A DNA stretch of 64,000 bases from Acetobacterium paludosum (GCF_008086595.1 NZ_RXYA01000004.1:186001-250000); one strand, 5' to 3'. Counted from the stretch's first letter, positions 36,064 to 45,369 are shown. Program-made: numbers and translations. Notes: generated by a model from the letters alone, not told the origin.

Positions 36064-36187
36064 ACAAATTATGATTTTACTATGATAATATTCTTATATT
36101 GAAATTCAACATTTTAATATTAAATTCTTTTATATTTATCAAATATTGGTTATAATAAAATTAAGAAACTATAAAGAAGGTGATAGC

Positions 36188-36709
36188 ATGATTGAAGAAC
36201 TTTTATACACTCCAGAGGAAATTAGCAAGAAGCTCAGAATAACCAAAAACACTGTTTATGAAATGATTAAACGGGGGGATCTTGATGCCCACCATCTTGG
36301 CAAGCATCTCCGGATTTCTGAAGCTCAATTTGAAGCCTATTTATCAAAATCAAAAGGTTCTGAAAACAATTATCAGGGAACTGTTTTTTCTGACAATAAT
36401 GATGCCTACGTAAAAATTGATGATGTAACTATCCATGTTCATACTGATTTAATGGGCGATGTTAAGCTATACATTCGTCCGGAAGATATTATTTTAAGTC
36501 TGGAATCATTCACAAGCAGTGCCAGAAATATCTATAAAGGAACGGTTGTTGACTTAATAAAAGATGAGAATAGTGTGAAAGTTGTTCTAGATATCGGCAT
36601 TCCTCTGACCGCCCTGATTACTAAAACATCCTTGGAAAAAATGGATATTCATAAAGGCACTGAAGTCTATGCTGTTTTTAAAACAATGTCCGTCAATGTT
36701 TATAAATAG
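36188..36709 (+). CDS. HTH-TOBE molybdate/tungstate-responsive regulator
   Basis: A 173-residue protein. Residues 1-55 are an excisionase-like helix-turn-helix (YTPEEISKKLRITKNTVYEMIKRGDL) instead of the LysR-like domain of ModE; residues about 105-173 form a TOBE/Mop-like oxyanion-binding domain (NIYKGTVVDLIKDENSVKVVLDIG). Such HTH-TOBE proteins regulate molybdenum or tungsten genes. It is divergent from modABC, and a terminator follows it. I use the ATG at 36188, seven bases after AAGGTG; the longer frame from 36146 has no site. Likely binds the GTTTT arrays; this is inference. Confidence 0.88.
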   Translation: MIEELLYTPEEISKKLRITKNTVYEMIKRGDLDAHHLGKHLRISEAQFEAYLSKSKGSENNYQGTVFSDNNDAYVKIDDVTIHVHTDLMGDVKLYIRPEDIILSLESFTSSARNIYKGTVVDLIKDENSVKVVLDIGIPLTALITKTSLEKMDIHKGTEVYAVFKTMSVNVYK

Positions 36710-36747
36710 CTAAAAGAAATGTGTTTTCGCATTTCTTTTAGCTATTT
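36704..36747 (+). terminator. terminator of the HTH-TOBE regulator gene
   Basis: AAATAGCTAAAAGAAATG and its perfect complement, 18 bp, around an eight-base loop; the stop codon is inside the stem. Confidence 0.8.
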
Positions 36748-36797
36748 CCCAGGCATTGATAAATAAGTATTTGTAATGTTATCATAAGGCATAATAA

Positions 36798-36829
36798 AAG
36801 CCACAGATTTAAATAAAAATCCGCGGCTT
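36798..36829 (-). terminator. terminator of the molbindin gene
   Basis: On the minus strand AAGCCGCGGATTT, a short loop, AAATCTGTGGCTT and TTATT, ten bases after the stop. Confidence 0.75.
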
Positions 36830-36838
36830 AATATTTTT

Positions 36839-37048
36839 TTAATCAACCATGACCATAACTGACGTGGCTTTAATCACTGCGGTCGCATTACCGCCAACAG
36901 CTAATCCAAGATCTTTGACAGCCGCCATAGAAATCGTTGCTGAAATAATATTGCCATTTCCAACATCAATTTTTACGATGCCATTCACCGTTCCTTCTTC
37001 GATACCGACTACTTTTCCTTTTAACTGGTTTCTTGCACTTAATTTCAT
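36839..37048 (-). CDS. mop: molbindin (Mop), molybdate/tungstate-binding protein
   Basis: A 69-residue single TOBE-domain protein (SARNQLKGKVVGIEEGTVNG, then ATSVMVMVD) typical of Clostridial molbindins that store molybdate or tungstate as oligomers. AGGAGG precedes its ATG. It lies between the regulator and the molybdopterin hydroxylase genes, with its own promoter and array. Monocistronic. Confidence 0.94.
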   Translation of the reverse strand: MKLSARNQLKGKVVGIEEGTVNGIVKIDVGNGNIISATISMAAVKDLGLAVGGNATAVIKATSVMVMVD

Positions 37049-37143
37049 TTCTTCCTCCTTTAGGAATTAGTATTATTTTTATTATTTACCCTTTAAAATT
37101 TAAATAACACTTTTCAAACATTATTTAAGCCAAATAAATAATT

Positions 37144-37168
37144 GTTTAGTTTTGTCTTGTTTTGTTTT
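37144..37168 (-). promoter_or_regulatory. GTTTT 5-bp-periodic array upstream of mop
   Basis: Plus strand GTTTA GTTTT GTCTT GTTTT GTTTT: G at exactly every fifth base from 37144 to 37164. It lies downstream of a likely promoter (TTTAAG-N17-TATAGT, read on the minus strand near 37200) and 96 bases from the mop ATG. The clearest of the four arrays in this window. Confidence 0.6.
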
Positions 37169-37249
37169 TTTAATAGCTGTTTCGTATATAATTTCATACT
37201 ATAAATACATTAACAATAAACTTAAATCAATGAAGGATCATATTCAATA

Positions 37250-39526
37250 TTAAATATTTTTTTGTTTCATTCCATTGTATATTTTCTCAGCTGTAATCGG
37301 CAATTCTCTCACCTTTACCCGAACCCCATTAAATACCGCATTGGCAATGGCAGGTGCTGGTGTATTTATGACAACTTCTCCAATTGACTTGGCTCCAAAA
37401 GGTCCTGTCGGTTCATAGCTGCTTTCAAAGCCAACCCGAATCCTGCCTACATCCAGTCTGGTTGGAATTTTATACTGCATCAATGAATTACTGAAATTCC
37501 TTCCGCTTTCTCCATAAGTAATATCCTCGTAAAGAGCCATTCCAATCCCCTGAGCAATTCCGCCTTCTGTCTGAAGGCGAACAAGATTGGTATTAATCAC
37601 CGTACCACAATCTACAACCGCCACATAATCAATCAAATCAATTTTTCCCGTTTCTTTATCAATCTCAACTTCTGCCATACCTACCACAAAAGGCGGTGGT
37701 GATACTGGTGAACAAAATAACTCTGTTGCCGATAATTCCTTGTCCGATCCAACTGCAACTGTAAGATCTTTTAAATTGATTGACTCCTTTGCATCGACCT
37801 GATATACCCTGGCGCCATCAAATTCGACATCCTCAATAGCGCATCCCAGTTGCCGAGCCCCTTTGTCCCGAATCTTTTCCACCAGTGTTTCACAGGTATT
37901 AACGACTGCATTCCCGGTTACATAGGTTGTGCTTGAAGCATACGAGCCTGAGTCATATGGCGAAACATCGGTATCAACGCCACTTACCGTAATATCATCT
38001 ACCGAACAGTGCAGACACTCCGCCGCTATTTGAGCCAGTATCGTATCACAGCCAGTTCCCATATCCGTCGCTCCGATTTTCATATCATAAAGACCCGCTG
38101 CATTTACCTTAATTAGAACCCCCGCCGTATCAACATTGGCAATACCGGAACCCTGCATCGCCATGGAAACCCCGACACTCCGAACCTTGCCGTTTTTTAA
38201 ATTGATACGTGGATATTTTTCATCCCAGCCAATCATTTCCTTTGCCTTTGCCATACAGCGATCCAATGCGCAGCTGTTTAATGTTTCGCCGTAATAGGCT
38301 GGCATCACAGCGCCTTCCCTGACCATATTAATTTCTCTGATTTGTACCGGATCCATTCCCATTTTTTCAGCCAATTCGTTGACCGCGGATTCCAACGCAA
38401 AGATCCCCTGAGTCGCTCCGTAACCCCGATAGGCGCCGGCCGACATCACATTGGTATAGACAACGTCATATCTGAAGTGGTAGGCTTCGACTTTCCCATA
38501 AAGCGGAAGGGATTTATGCCCGGATAAACCTACCGTCGTGGGTCCATGCTCTCCGTAGGCACCGGTATTTGAAAGGGTAATCATGTCGATTCCTTTGATG
38601 ATACCATTCTTATCCGCCCCGATCCTTACCTTGATTTCGTTCTCGTGTCTCGGTGAAGAGGCAATGAAACTCTCTCTCCTCGTATAGACAATCAGAGCCG
38701 GTTTGCCTGTCTTCACCGTCACGATAGCCGGATACACCTCCGTTACCGCTGTCTGTTTAGCTCCAAAACCTCCTCCGATTCTCGGCTTTATCACCCGAAT
38801 CCGGGATTCCGGCAGTTCAAGGGCATTGGACAGGATTCTTTTCACATGAAAAGGAATCTGCGTAGATGTCACACAAGTGAGCTTCCCGGTCTCGTCCAGA
38901 TAGGTAAAGGTCCGAGAAGTTTCCATCGTCACCTGCTGATTAGCCTTCGTATGATAAGTTTGTTCAATGATCCAGTCGCAACCGCCGATAATTTCATCAA
39001 CGTCGCCATGCTTTTCTTCCCCACTGGCACAAAGGTTTCTTTTGTTGTCAGCTCCCACATTGCACAGACTTCTCCAGTTCTGTTCCGGATGAATAAGCAC
39101 TTCGTTATCTTTCGCACATCTGAAATCCAGAATTGGCTCTAAAATATCATATTTTACTTTTATCCGCCTAAGTGCTTTATCAACAGTCTTCTCGTTATCC
39201 CCTGCCACGATTGCCACCGCATCTCCGATAAAACGCACTTTTTCATCCAAAATGAGCCGATCGTAAGGGCTCGGTTCAGGAAATGTCTGACCTGCCAGCG
39301 TAAAGCGTTTATCCGGTACATCTTTGTAGGTTAGAACACATTCAATTCCGGAAAGCTTCATTGCTGATTCGGTCTTTATTTCTTTAATTAGCGCATGGGC
39401 ATAAGGACTTCTTAGAATTTTTACAACGAGACAATCCTTTGGCGCGATATCCTGTGTGTAAACAGGCTGGCCGGTTACCAATGACATGGCATCCTTCTTT
39501 CTGACCGGCTGATTAACTGATCTCAT
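37250..39526 (-). CDS. molybdopterin hydroxylase, large (Mo-binding) subunit
   Basis: A 758-residue catalytic subunit of the xanthine dehydrogenase family, which hydroxylates purines or N-heterocycles using water. It has RPRIGGGFGAKQ near 244, GAYRGYGATQG near 365 and the C-terminal GPFGAKSIGEVVINTPAP with the catalytic glutamate. The substrate cannot be fixed; xanthine or a related purine is the default and adenine deaminase in the window is compatible. Last gene of a three-gene operon, overlapping the iron-sulfur subunit gene by 14 bases. The adjacent molbindin and mod genes fit its cofactor need. Confidence 0.9.
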   Translation of the reverse strand: MRSVNQPVRKKDAMSLVTGQPVYTQDIAPKDCLVVKILRSPYAHALIKEIKTESAMKLSGIECVLTYKDVPDKRFTLAGQTFPEPSPYDRLILDEKVRFIGDAVAIVAGDNEKTVDKALRRIKVKYDILEPILDFRCAKDNEVLIHPEQNWRSLCNVGADNKRNLCASGEEKHGDVDEIIGGCDWIIEQTYHTKANQQVTMETSRTFTYLDETGKLTCVTSTQIPFHVKRILSNALELPESRIRVIKPRIGGGFGAKQTAVTEVYPAIVTVKTGKPALIVYTRRESFIASSPRHENEIKVRIGADKNGIIKGIDMITLSNTGAYGEHGPTTVGLSGHKSLPLYGKVEAYHFRYDVVYTNVMSAGAYRGYGATQGIFALESAVNELAEKMGMDPVQIREINMVREGAVMPAYYGETLNSCALDRCMAKAKEMIGWDEKYPRINLKNGKVRSVGVSMAMQGSGIANVDTAGVLIKVNAAGLYDMKIGATDMGTGCDTILAQIAAECLHCSVDDITVSGVDTDVSPYDSGSYASSTTYVTGNAVVNTCETLVEKIRDKGARQLGCAIEDVEFDGARVYQVDAKESINLKDLTVAVGSDKELSATELFCSPVSPPPFVVGMAEVEIDKETGKIDLIDYVAVVDCGTVINTNLVRLQTEGGIAQGIGMALYEDITYGESGRNFSNSLMQYKIPTRLDVGRIRVGFESSYEPTGPFGAKSIGEVVINTPAPAIANAVFNGVRVKVRELPITAEKIYNGMKQKNI

Positions 39527-39986
39527 TTTTTTGTGCTCCCTTCTGATTGAGATAGCGTTTAATTGCGCGAAGCTGTCCCATATATCCGCTACAGCGACAC
39601 AAATTACCGCTTAAATACTCGCTGATTTCTCTATCGGAAGGGTTTTTAAGCTCTTTTACCATCGTAAGAACACTGATCACCAGCCCAGGACTGCAAAACC
39701 CGCATTGTTCCGCGCCCTGATCTGCCAGAAATCCGCCAAACTCTTTGGCCTCTTCCTGAAGACCTTCCAGGGTAATCACATGTTTTCCATCGGCTCTTGC
39801 CACCAGTGTTGAACATGACAACACCAGCTTACTGTCCATTAATACCGTACACAAACCGCAATTTGAAGTCTCACAGCCGCGTTTAACGCTGTAACAGCCA
39901 TGATCCCTGAGAAAATCCAATAAGATGGCATCGCCGTCTATTTCATCGGTTATTTTTTTATCATTAACCCATAACTTAATGATCAT
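39513..39986 (-). CDS. molybdopterin hydroxylase, 2Fe-2S subunit
   Basis: A 157-residue ferredoxin-like subunit with two 2Fe-2S clusters. The N-terminal plant-type cluster has GCETSNCGLC (usually GCxxGxCG; here S replaces G) with the fourth cysteine in LVLSC. The second cluster uses QCGFCSPG and LCRCSGY. It transfers electrons from the Mo site to FAD. Overlaps both neighbours by 11 and 14 bases. Confidence 0.94.
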   Translation of the reverse strand: MIIKLWVNDKKITDEIDGDAILLDFLRDHGCYSVKRGCETSNCGLCTVLMDSKLVLSCSTLVARADGKHVITLEGLQEEAKEFGGFLADQGAEQCGFCSPGLVISVLTMVKELKNPSDREISEYLSGNLCRCSGYMGQLRAIKRYLNQKGAQKNEIS

Positions 39987-40770
39987 CTTTTAATACCTCT
40001 TTGACCCCTCTTTTGATATAGACATAAGCAAGATATTCCCGGTATTCTTTGCTTGCCCGCATATTGCTTCCATAACTGAACTGGCCTTTTGCCCAGTCTG
40101 CAAATTCTGCAATTTCTTCTTGTGAAGGATTTTGTTCCGATAAACATCCTGATTTTTGAATCAGCTTTGCTTTCATCGGTCTCGCCCCAACCGCGACAAA
40201 TATATTGTTTTTTTTCTTTGCAACAGCCACTGCGATCAGTGGAAAATCCATTTTCGCATTGCGTTGTGATTGATAAGATACTTTTCTGCTGTCCTTTTTT
40301 ATAAGGATGCGAACCAGAATATCATTATCATATTTCTTTTTCGCAAATTCTTTTAGCGATATAATTCCGCCTTTGAAAAGCTCCACATAACAGTCAAGAA
40401 CCATCAAACAAGTCAGTACATCAGAGAAACCATATCGGCCATAAATACTCCCTCCAACCGTAGCACCATTGCGAAATTGCACCCCAACGATATGATAAAC
40501 AGCTTCCTTCAGGGCTCCCTGGCATTCATTATTCAAGCCTTCATGAAGCTCTAAATCTCTGAGTGTACACATACTGCCTATTCTGAATTCATCATCCGTC
40601 TCTTCAATTTTATTTAAGCCCAACCCCGATAAATCAATGGCGTTTTGAATTTTCCGGTTACCCATTTTAAGCCACATGAATCCGCCAATCACGACATTTG
40701 TTCGTTTTTGATTAAGTTGATACGCTTCCGCCAAAGTTTTTACTTTAACAAAATTATTTATTGTTATCAT
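39976..40770 (-). CDS. molybdopterin hydroxylase, FAD-binding subunit
   Basis: A 264-residue FAD subunit of the xanthine dehydrogenase family. The FAD-binding pieces are VIGGFMWLKMG near 27 and GATVGGSIYGRYGFSDVL near 100; the C-terminal CO_deh_flav_C-like part follows. FAD passes electrons to NAD+ or ferredoxin. First gene of the operon, with AGGAGG before the ATG. The normally strict TVGGNI is TVGGSI here. Confidence 0.9.
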   Translation of the reverse strand: MITINNFVKVKTLAEAYQLNQKRTNVVIGGFMWLKMGNRKIQNAIDLSGLGLNKIEETDDEFRIGSMCTLRDLELHEGLNNECQGALKEAVYHIVGVQFRNGATVGGSIYGRYGFSDVLTCLMVLDCYVELFKGGIISLKEFAKKKYDNDILVRILIKKDSRKVSYQSQRNAKMDFPLIAVAVAKKKNNIFVAVGARPMKAKLIQKSGCLSEQNPSQEEIAEFADWAKGQFSYGSNMRASKEYREYLAYVYIKRGVKEVLKDDH

Positions 40771-40861
40771 GGCATCCTCCTAAACTATTATCCGAGAAAA
40801 GTCTTCTTTATGTGTTTACCCTATTTTATTATGCTTAATAAATTTTAAAAGAAATCATTTA

Positions 40862-40907
40862 AAAACCTCGTGGCTGATGTCTTATCTTCCATCAACCACG
40901 AGGTTTT
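40862..40907 (-). terminator. terminator of the 902-residue GGDEF-EAL gene
   Basis: On the minus strand AAAACCTCGTGGTTGAT, a 12-base loop and ATCAGCCACGAGGTTTT, followed by T residues. It lies about 40 bases after the gene's stop. Confidence 0.85.
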
Positions 40908-40947
40908 CCGTTTCAAAACAGACTCGTTTTTTATTTATCATTATCGT

Positions 40948-43656
40948 TCAATTATTTTCATTCAAAAGTATCTTTTCAAATTCACTTGCCGTTATTGGTT
41001 TATAAAAATAGTACCCCTGAATTTCATCACAGCCATTATCTTTCAAAAAGATAAATTGTTCCTTTGTTTCCACCCCCTCTGCCAGCACCTTTAAGCCATT
41101 TTGATTGGCAAGTGTAATGATGGCTTTGGCAATATTTCCATTGTCTCTTTCAGGATAATTTTTTATAAACTCCCGATCAATTTTCAATTTGTCAAAATTA
41201 ATTGTTTTCAGGTATTTTAATGAAGAATATCCCGTTCCGAAATCATCAATGGACACCTTCACACCCAACTCTTTTATTTTGTCCAATTTAGATTTTATGC
41301 TATCGATGTTTTTTACCAGAATACCTTCTGTTACTTCAACTTCTAATAATTCGGCCGGCAATTCATATTTTTTTAGCAATTGTTTTATCACTTCAATAAA
41401 ATCAGCTTTTTTAAACTGAACCGGAGAAAGATTAACCGCAACCACCAGTCTTCGATTCGTTAATTCCAGCCATTTTTTATTCTGTTTAATCGCTTCTTCT
41501 AAAACCCAGTCACCGATGGGAATAATTAAATCAGTTTTTTCCGCTACTGGAATAAATTGCGCCGGCCCAACACTTCCCAGTTCATCATTGTTCCACCTCA
41601 GCAATGCTTCCATGCCAATAATTTTTTTGGTTCCTGCCACTACCTGAGGCTGGTAGTTTAAACTCAGTTCATTCTTTTTCAAGGCACTTCTTAAGTGGGT
41701 TTCAAGTTTCAGATTTTCTAAATAACTATGCGTAATTTCCTTTTCATAGTGAACAAAGGTATTGCCGCCTGTTTGAATGGCATAATTTTTGGCTATGTTT
41801 GCAAATTCAATCAATTTTTCCACATCAGCACTATGCTCTTGAAAGATCGAAATACCAATGGCGATATCTAAATATATTTTTTTATCTTCTATCTCAATCG
41901 ATTCCTGTAGAAACAATGTTAGTTTATTGATAAAATGATCGAGTTTCAGTTTGTCCCGGCTGTTTACCCGAGCAATGACAAACTGCTCTCTGCCGATCTT
42001 TCCGACCAGATCCTCCTTACTTAAGAATGTTTTAATGCGGTTCGAGGCTTCTTTTATCATTCCAACTCCGCATTTCTTTCCCAAATTATCATTGAGAGTA
42101 TTGAAGTTAGTAATTTCTATGATAATCAGGGCGAACTCATCAAATTTTTTAATGAGTTCTTTCATGTTTTCTTCAAATTTAAGTTGCGTTGGAAGTTCGG
42201 TGATTTCATCATAATTTTTAATTTTATTAATGGTTTCCTCGGTTATTTTGGTACTTGTAAGGTCCTCGAAAACCTCCAGATAATTAATTAATTCATGGCT
42301 TTTACTGTCAAACACTTTAGAAATGGTTATATAGCGAGGGTATGTTGTGCCGTCTTTTTTTTCATCGATAATTTCGCCCTCCCAGTTTTCATTCTCATTT
42401 ACGGTATTTTGTATCGTCTCATATAGCAAAATCAACTTTTCGTTTCTTTTGAATTCACTCGTTTTTCTTCCTATTACGTCGATTTCCGAATACCCGGTTA
42501 TCTTTGAAAACGATTCATTTACATAAACGATGCGTGCTTCCTCATCCATAATTATAATTCCTTCTTTGGAATTTTTGAATATACTATCTGTTAATTTTTC
42601 TCTTTCACTGGCTTCTTTTTTTTGCACTAAAAGCCAGGCGGCGATCAGGCTGATGACAAAAAAAACGAATGCCAATATGGTTGAACCCACAGCAATCATT
42701 CTATTATCTTCATTATTTAAGATTTCTAATCCATTCAAGGGAACATACTCAACTAATGTCCAATGAATATCATGATATGTGTTCAAAGGAAAAATTGATA
42801 TAAAATAATAAAGATTTATTTTATCATCAAAATAACCCGATTCATTATTTTGAATTCTATCAAAAAGATCTGGCTGTTCTTGTCTAAATGAAACAGCTTC
42901 TTTATTATCGTACATAAATGCAAAATTTCTGTCGGCTTTATCGCTTAATAAATAATAACCATCCTCATTCAACAAAATTGTTTTCATGCCGATGGTATTG
43001 ATCGAATCATTTTCTATTTTATTTAAAAAAACCTGTGCCCGATAGTCCAGTACCAATATCCCTTTTCTCTCATTATTTTCATTAAACAGCGGTATAACAA
43101 ATCGAATAATCGGTTTTTTCGGTTCGTCGATTACATTATTATTAACGCTTAAATCTAAAGGGGATATATAATTCTCGTCTTGATTTAGCTTCATTCCTTC
43201 CTGAAAATAGTCTTGATCCCCTTTATACTGTAAGTCACTATCCTGCACTGCCTGGGAATTTTCATTTTCATAGTTCACTTTTATTTCTTCAAAACCATCG
43301 ATATTAATAATTCGAATGGAATTATACGTTTTTTTATTGATTATCATATTTGAAAACATTCTTTTAATCTCATTGCTGTTTTCAACCATGCTATTGTCAT
43401 GAATATAGTCTTTTAATTCACTTGAATTAGAAATAATATCTCCATCTGAACTGATTGCATTAAAAATTGATTCTGCATCAGTGCCCACAATTTCAGCATT
43501 ATGCACTTGCTTGATATTTATAATGCTTTTTTCGTTATTAATATTCAAATTGATATAGGCAAAAGCCAAAACGATTATAATAATAACTATCGGCACAAAA
43601 ATCATGACAAAATTTTTAAAGACCCGATATTTACGGTTGTTTTTTGTATTCATCAT
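40948..43656 (-). CDS. membrane sensor with PAS, degenerate GGDEF and EAL domains
   Basis: A 902-residue protein. Two membrane helices (about 17-37 and 325-350) enclose an extracellular Cache-like sensor. A PAS domain (about 360-480) has MDEEARIVYVNESFSKITGYS. The GGDEF domain (about 490-645) has GREQF where the active motif is GGDEF, so cyclase activity is doubtful. The EAL domain (about 655-900) keeps GMEALLRW, EVTEG and SIDDFGTGYSSL, which suggests an active c-di-GMP phosphodiesterase. Gene has its own promoter (43684-43712) and upstream palindrome. GGGAGG precedes the start. Confidence 0.88.
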   Translation of the reverse strand: MMNTKNNRKYRVFKNFVMIFVPIVIIIIVLAFAYINLNINNEKSIINIKQVHNAEIVGTDAESIFNAISSDGDIISNSSELKDYIHDNSMVENSNEIKRMFSNMIINKKTYNSIRIINIDGFEEIKVNYENENSQAVQDSDLQYKGDQDYFQEGMKLNQDENYISPLDLSVNNNVIDEPKKPIIRFVIPLFNENNERKGILVLDYRAQVFLNKIENDSINTIGMKTILLNEDGYYLLSDKADRNFAFMYDNKEAVSFRQEQPDLFDRIQNNESGYFDDKINLYYFISIFPLNTYHDIHWTLVEYVPLNGLEILNNEDNRMIAVGSTILAFVFFVISLIAAWLLVQKKEASEREKLTDSIFKNSKEGIIIMDEEARIVYVNESFSKITGYSEIDVIGRKTSEFKRNEKLILLYETIQNTVNENENWEGEIIDEKKDGTTYPRYITISKVFDSKSHELINYLEVFEDLTSTKITEETINKIKNYDEITELPTQLKFEENMKELIKKFDEFALIIIEITNFNTLNDNLGKKCGVGMIKEASNRIKTFLSKEDLVGKIGREQFVIARVNSRDKLKLDHFINKLTLFLQESIEIEDKKIYLDIAIGISIFQEHSADVEKLIEFANIAKNYAIQTGGNTFVHYEKEITHSYLENLKLETHLRSALKKNELSLNYQPQVVAGTKKIIGMEALLRWNNDELGSVGPAQFIPVAEKTDLIIPIGDWVLEEAIKQNKKWLELTNRRLVVAVNLSPVQFKKADFIEVIKQLLKKYELPAELLEVEVTEGILVKNIDSIKSKLDKIKELGVKVSIDDFGTGYSSLKYLKTINFDKLKIDREFIKNYPERDNGNIAKAIITLANQNGLKVLAEGVETKEQFIFLKDNGCDEIQGYYFYKPITASEFEKILLNENN

Positions 43657-43683
43657 AATTATCGCCTCCCAATCATTAGCATC

Positions 43684-43712
43684 ATTATACTAGAGGTTTT
43701 TCCACGATGCAA
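43684..43712 (-). promoter_or_regulatory. promoter of the 902-residue GGDEF-EAL gene
   Basis: Minus strand TTGCAT (43707-43712), 17-base spacer, TATAAT (43684-43689), 28 bases before the ATG. Confidence 0.75.
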
Positions 43713-43715
43713 TCG

Positions 43716-43739
43716 GTATCAAATGTAATTTTTTGATAC
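43716..43739. promoter_or_regulatory. palindrome just upstream of the -35
   Basis: GTATCAAA-N8-TTTGATAC, a perfect inverted repeat three bases upstream of the -35 of the GGDEF-EAL promoter; the position suits an activator. It resembles the GTATCGAAT half of the LytTR-like repeats further right, but whether the same protein binds is unknown. Confidence 0.5.
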
Positions 43740-43802
43740 GATCTATATTAAAATTCGTTCTTCTATTTGTGGTTTTGATTCCTAGTCAAATCGCTATTAT
43801 TT

Positions 43803-43835
43803 TAAAAAAAACATCCATCAGGCAACTGATGAATG
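43803..43835 (-). terminator. terminator of the 352-residue gene
   Basis: On the minus strand CATTCATCAG, a four-base loop, CTGATGGATG and a run of seven T residues. Confidence 0.85.
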
Positions 43836-43902
43836 TCTCTTTTGATTATTAATATTTAGTTTTGATTGCACCCTGCAAGGCTAATTATTATAGTCTGTCA
43901 CT

Positions 43903-44961
43903 TTATAGATTGACAGTTACTTCTTCATGCACTTCAGCAGTATCGATCTGGTTGATCTGACAAAAATGATCTAAAAAGTCTTTTGCCAATTGAGCTTCCG
44001 GTGAATTTTCTTTTAACTCAACCAAAGCACGCAAAATCCGAATTGCCTGATCATCATTCAAATAACGGAATAAACCTGATCCCCATTGAACCACATCTTT
44101 TTTATTAGGATTGGTGTAATAACTCCAAAATTTCATTTTCTGGGCTTCTTCAAGGGTCAGCTTAATTTTGTACTCAGATTGTGTTGACACATATCCGGGA
44201 TTATCATCATCACCTTCAAAAATATCATCAATTAAAAATGCACCGAAAATAATCCGTTCTTCTTCTTTCGTTGAAGGAAGTCTGGTGGTAAGTAAAGCCA
44301 AGCTGTTGTACTGCACATTTTTTAGTTTCTTGGGCTTGCCCTTGTTTTCACCATATTGCACTTTTCCAGCCGACGCTTTCCAATTTTTCAGCATCTGGCT
44401 TTCGTAACAAAATGAGCATTCATCAACAGCCATTAAACCATCCAATTCTTCTCTGGTCATTTTTTCATTATGGTATTTCTGACAATTGCTTTCTTCATCA
44501 CTGCACGAAACGAGATGTTTCTTTTCGATATTATATTGGATTACCGCATCACTGCAAACTCCATTATAACCAATTTGTGCCAGTGATTCTCCGCCATTGC
44601 AATAATTACATTTAAAAGCAAGATTACGTCGATCATTCGTTTTTTTCTTTACTTTCGATGTTTTTTTATGTAGTTTTGCATTAAATCTCTCTTGAATTTT
44701 TCTTGCTTCTTCTGTTTTTTCTATCAGTTCCCGTTCTTCTTTTTCTTTTAGTTCTTGTTCTTCCTTAATTTTTATGACCTTATTAACTTTTATGGAAATA
44801 ACAGAATCCTGGAGATTTAAGAAATCTCTAAATGCCTCTGGATAGACAAATTTCTTTTCAAAAGTGTCAAATGAAACAGTAATATAACCATTGGTCAAAT
44901 CCGTAATCGTACCATCACCAAAAATTTTATGTGAAACTGCTGCATTTAATAGTTCAGTCAT
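43903..44961 (-). CDS. cysteine-rich protein of unknown function with UvrD-tudor-like N-terminus
   Basis: A 352-residue protein. Residues 1-50 (VSHKIFGDGTITDLTNGYITVSF) resemble the small tudor-like module found at the C-terminus of UvrD/PcrA helicases. A charged coiled-coil of about residues 55-110 follows. Then come several cysteine pairs (CNYC, CSDAV, CSDEESNC, CSFC) that could bind two zinc ions, and a C-terminal region with an EVA-domain-like sequence WSYYTNPNKKDVVQWGSG. I do not recognise the whole family. Single gene, promoter not clear, followed by a terminator. Nucleic-acid or protein binding is plausible from the tudor and zinc parts. Confidence 0.7.
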   Translation of the reverse strand: MTELLNAAVSHKIFGDGTITDLTNGYITVSFDTFEKKFVYPEAFRDFLNLQDSVISIKVNKVIKIKEEQELKEKEERELIEKTEEARKIQERFNAKLHKKTSKVKKKTNDRRNLAFKCNYCNGGESLAQIGYNGVCSDAVIQYNIEKKHLVSCSDEESNCQKYHNEKMTREELDGLMAVDECSFCYESQMLKNWKASAGKVQYGENKGKPKKLKNVQYNSLALLTTRLPSTKEEERIIFGAFLIDDIFEGDDDNPGYVSTQSEYKIKLTLEEAQKMKFWSYYTNPNKKDVVQWGSGLFRYLNDDQAIRILRALVELKENSPEAQLAKDFLDHFCQINQIDTAEVHEEVTVNL

Positions 44962-45291
44962 ATTTTCACTCCTTGCTATTTTTATTTTCTAAATCATCTT
45001 CTTAATCACCCGGTACAAATCAGTTAATAGAAGTATTTTGAGCAATCTTAAAGAGCTTCTTTATTAATAATTCTGATTGAGCGTTGACTTAAAGTGTTTA
45101 TAATCTTAATTATACGCCAAAAAAGAATAAATTTCAAATAAACTTCTTTTCTTTTCTTTGATATTGGAGTATTATAGAAAGTTACAATTGTTTATCGAAT
45201 TAAGCCGTGCAATCTTTATTAACCGCAAGACCTACGTTTTTCGTGTTTTTCTGTGGTTTACAGGCAATCCTGACTCATTGACTTCCTACAC
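44962..45291. other. intergenic region without a recognisable gene
   Basis: About 330 bases of AT-rich DNA between the minus-strand 352-residue gene and the terminator of the PHP gene. It should hold the promoter of the 352-residue gene. I see no RNA gene, repeat or coding stretch. Confidence 0.5.
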
Positions 45292-45331
45292 AAAAAAAAA
45301 CACATGGCGGTATTAAAACCTGCATATGTTT
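45292..45331 (-). terminator. terminator of the PHP gene
   Basis: On the minus strand an ACATATG/CATGTGT imperfect stem with a long loop, followed by nine T residues, about 40 bases after the stop. Confidence 0.65.
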
Positions 45332-45369
45332 CTTTGAAAAAATAGTAAACATTTAAGATTTGCACAAAA

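Noticed and set aside
35991-36187. molybdenum-cofactor riboswitch at modA
   Set aside because: The leader from the predicted start is under 40 bases, too short for that RNA.
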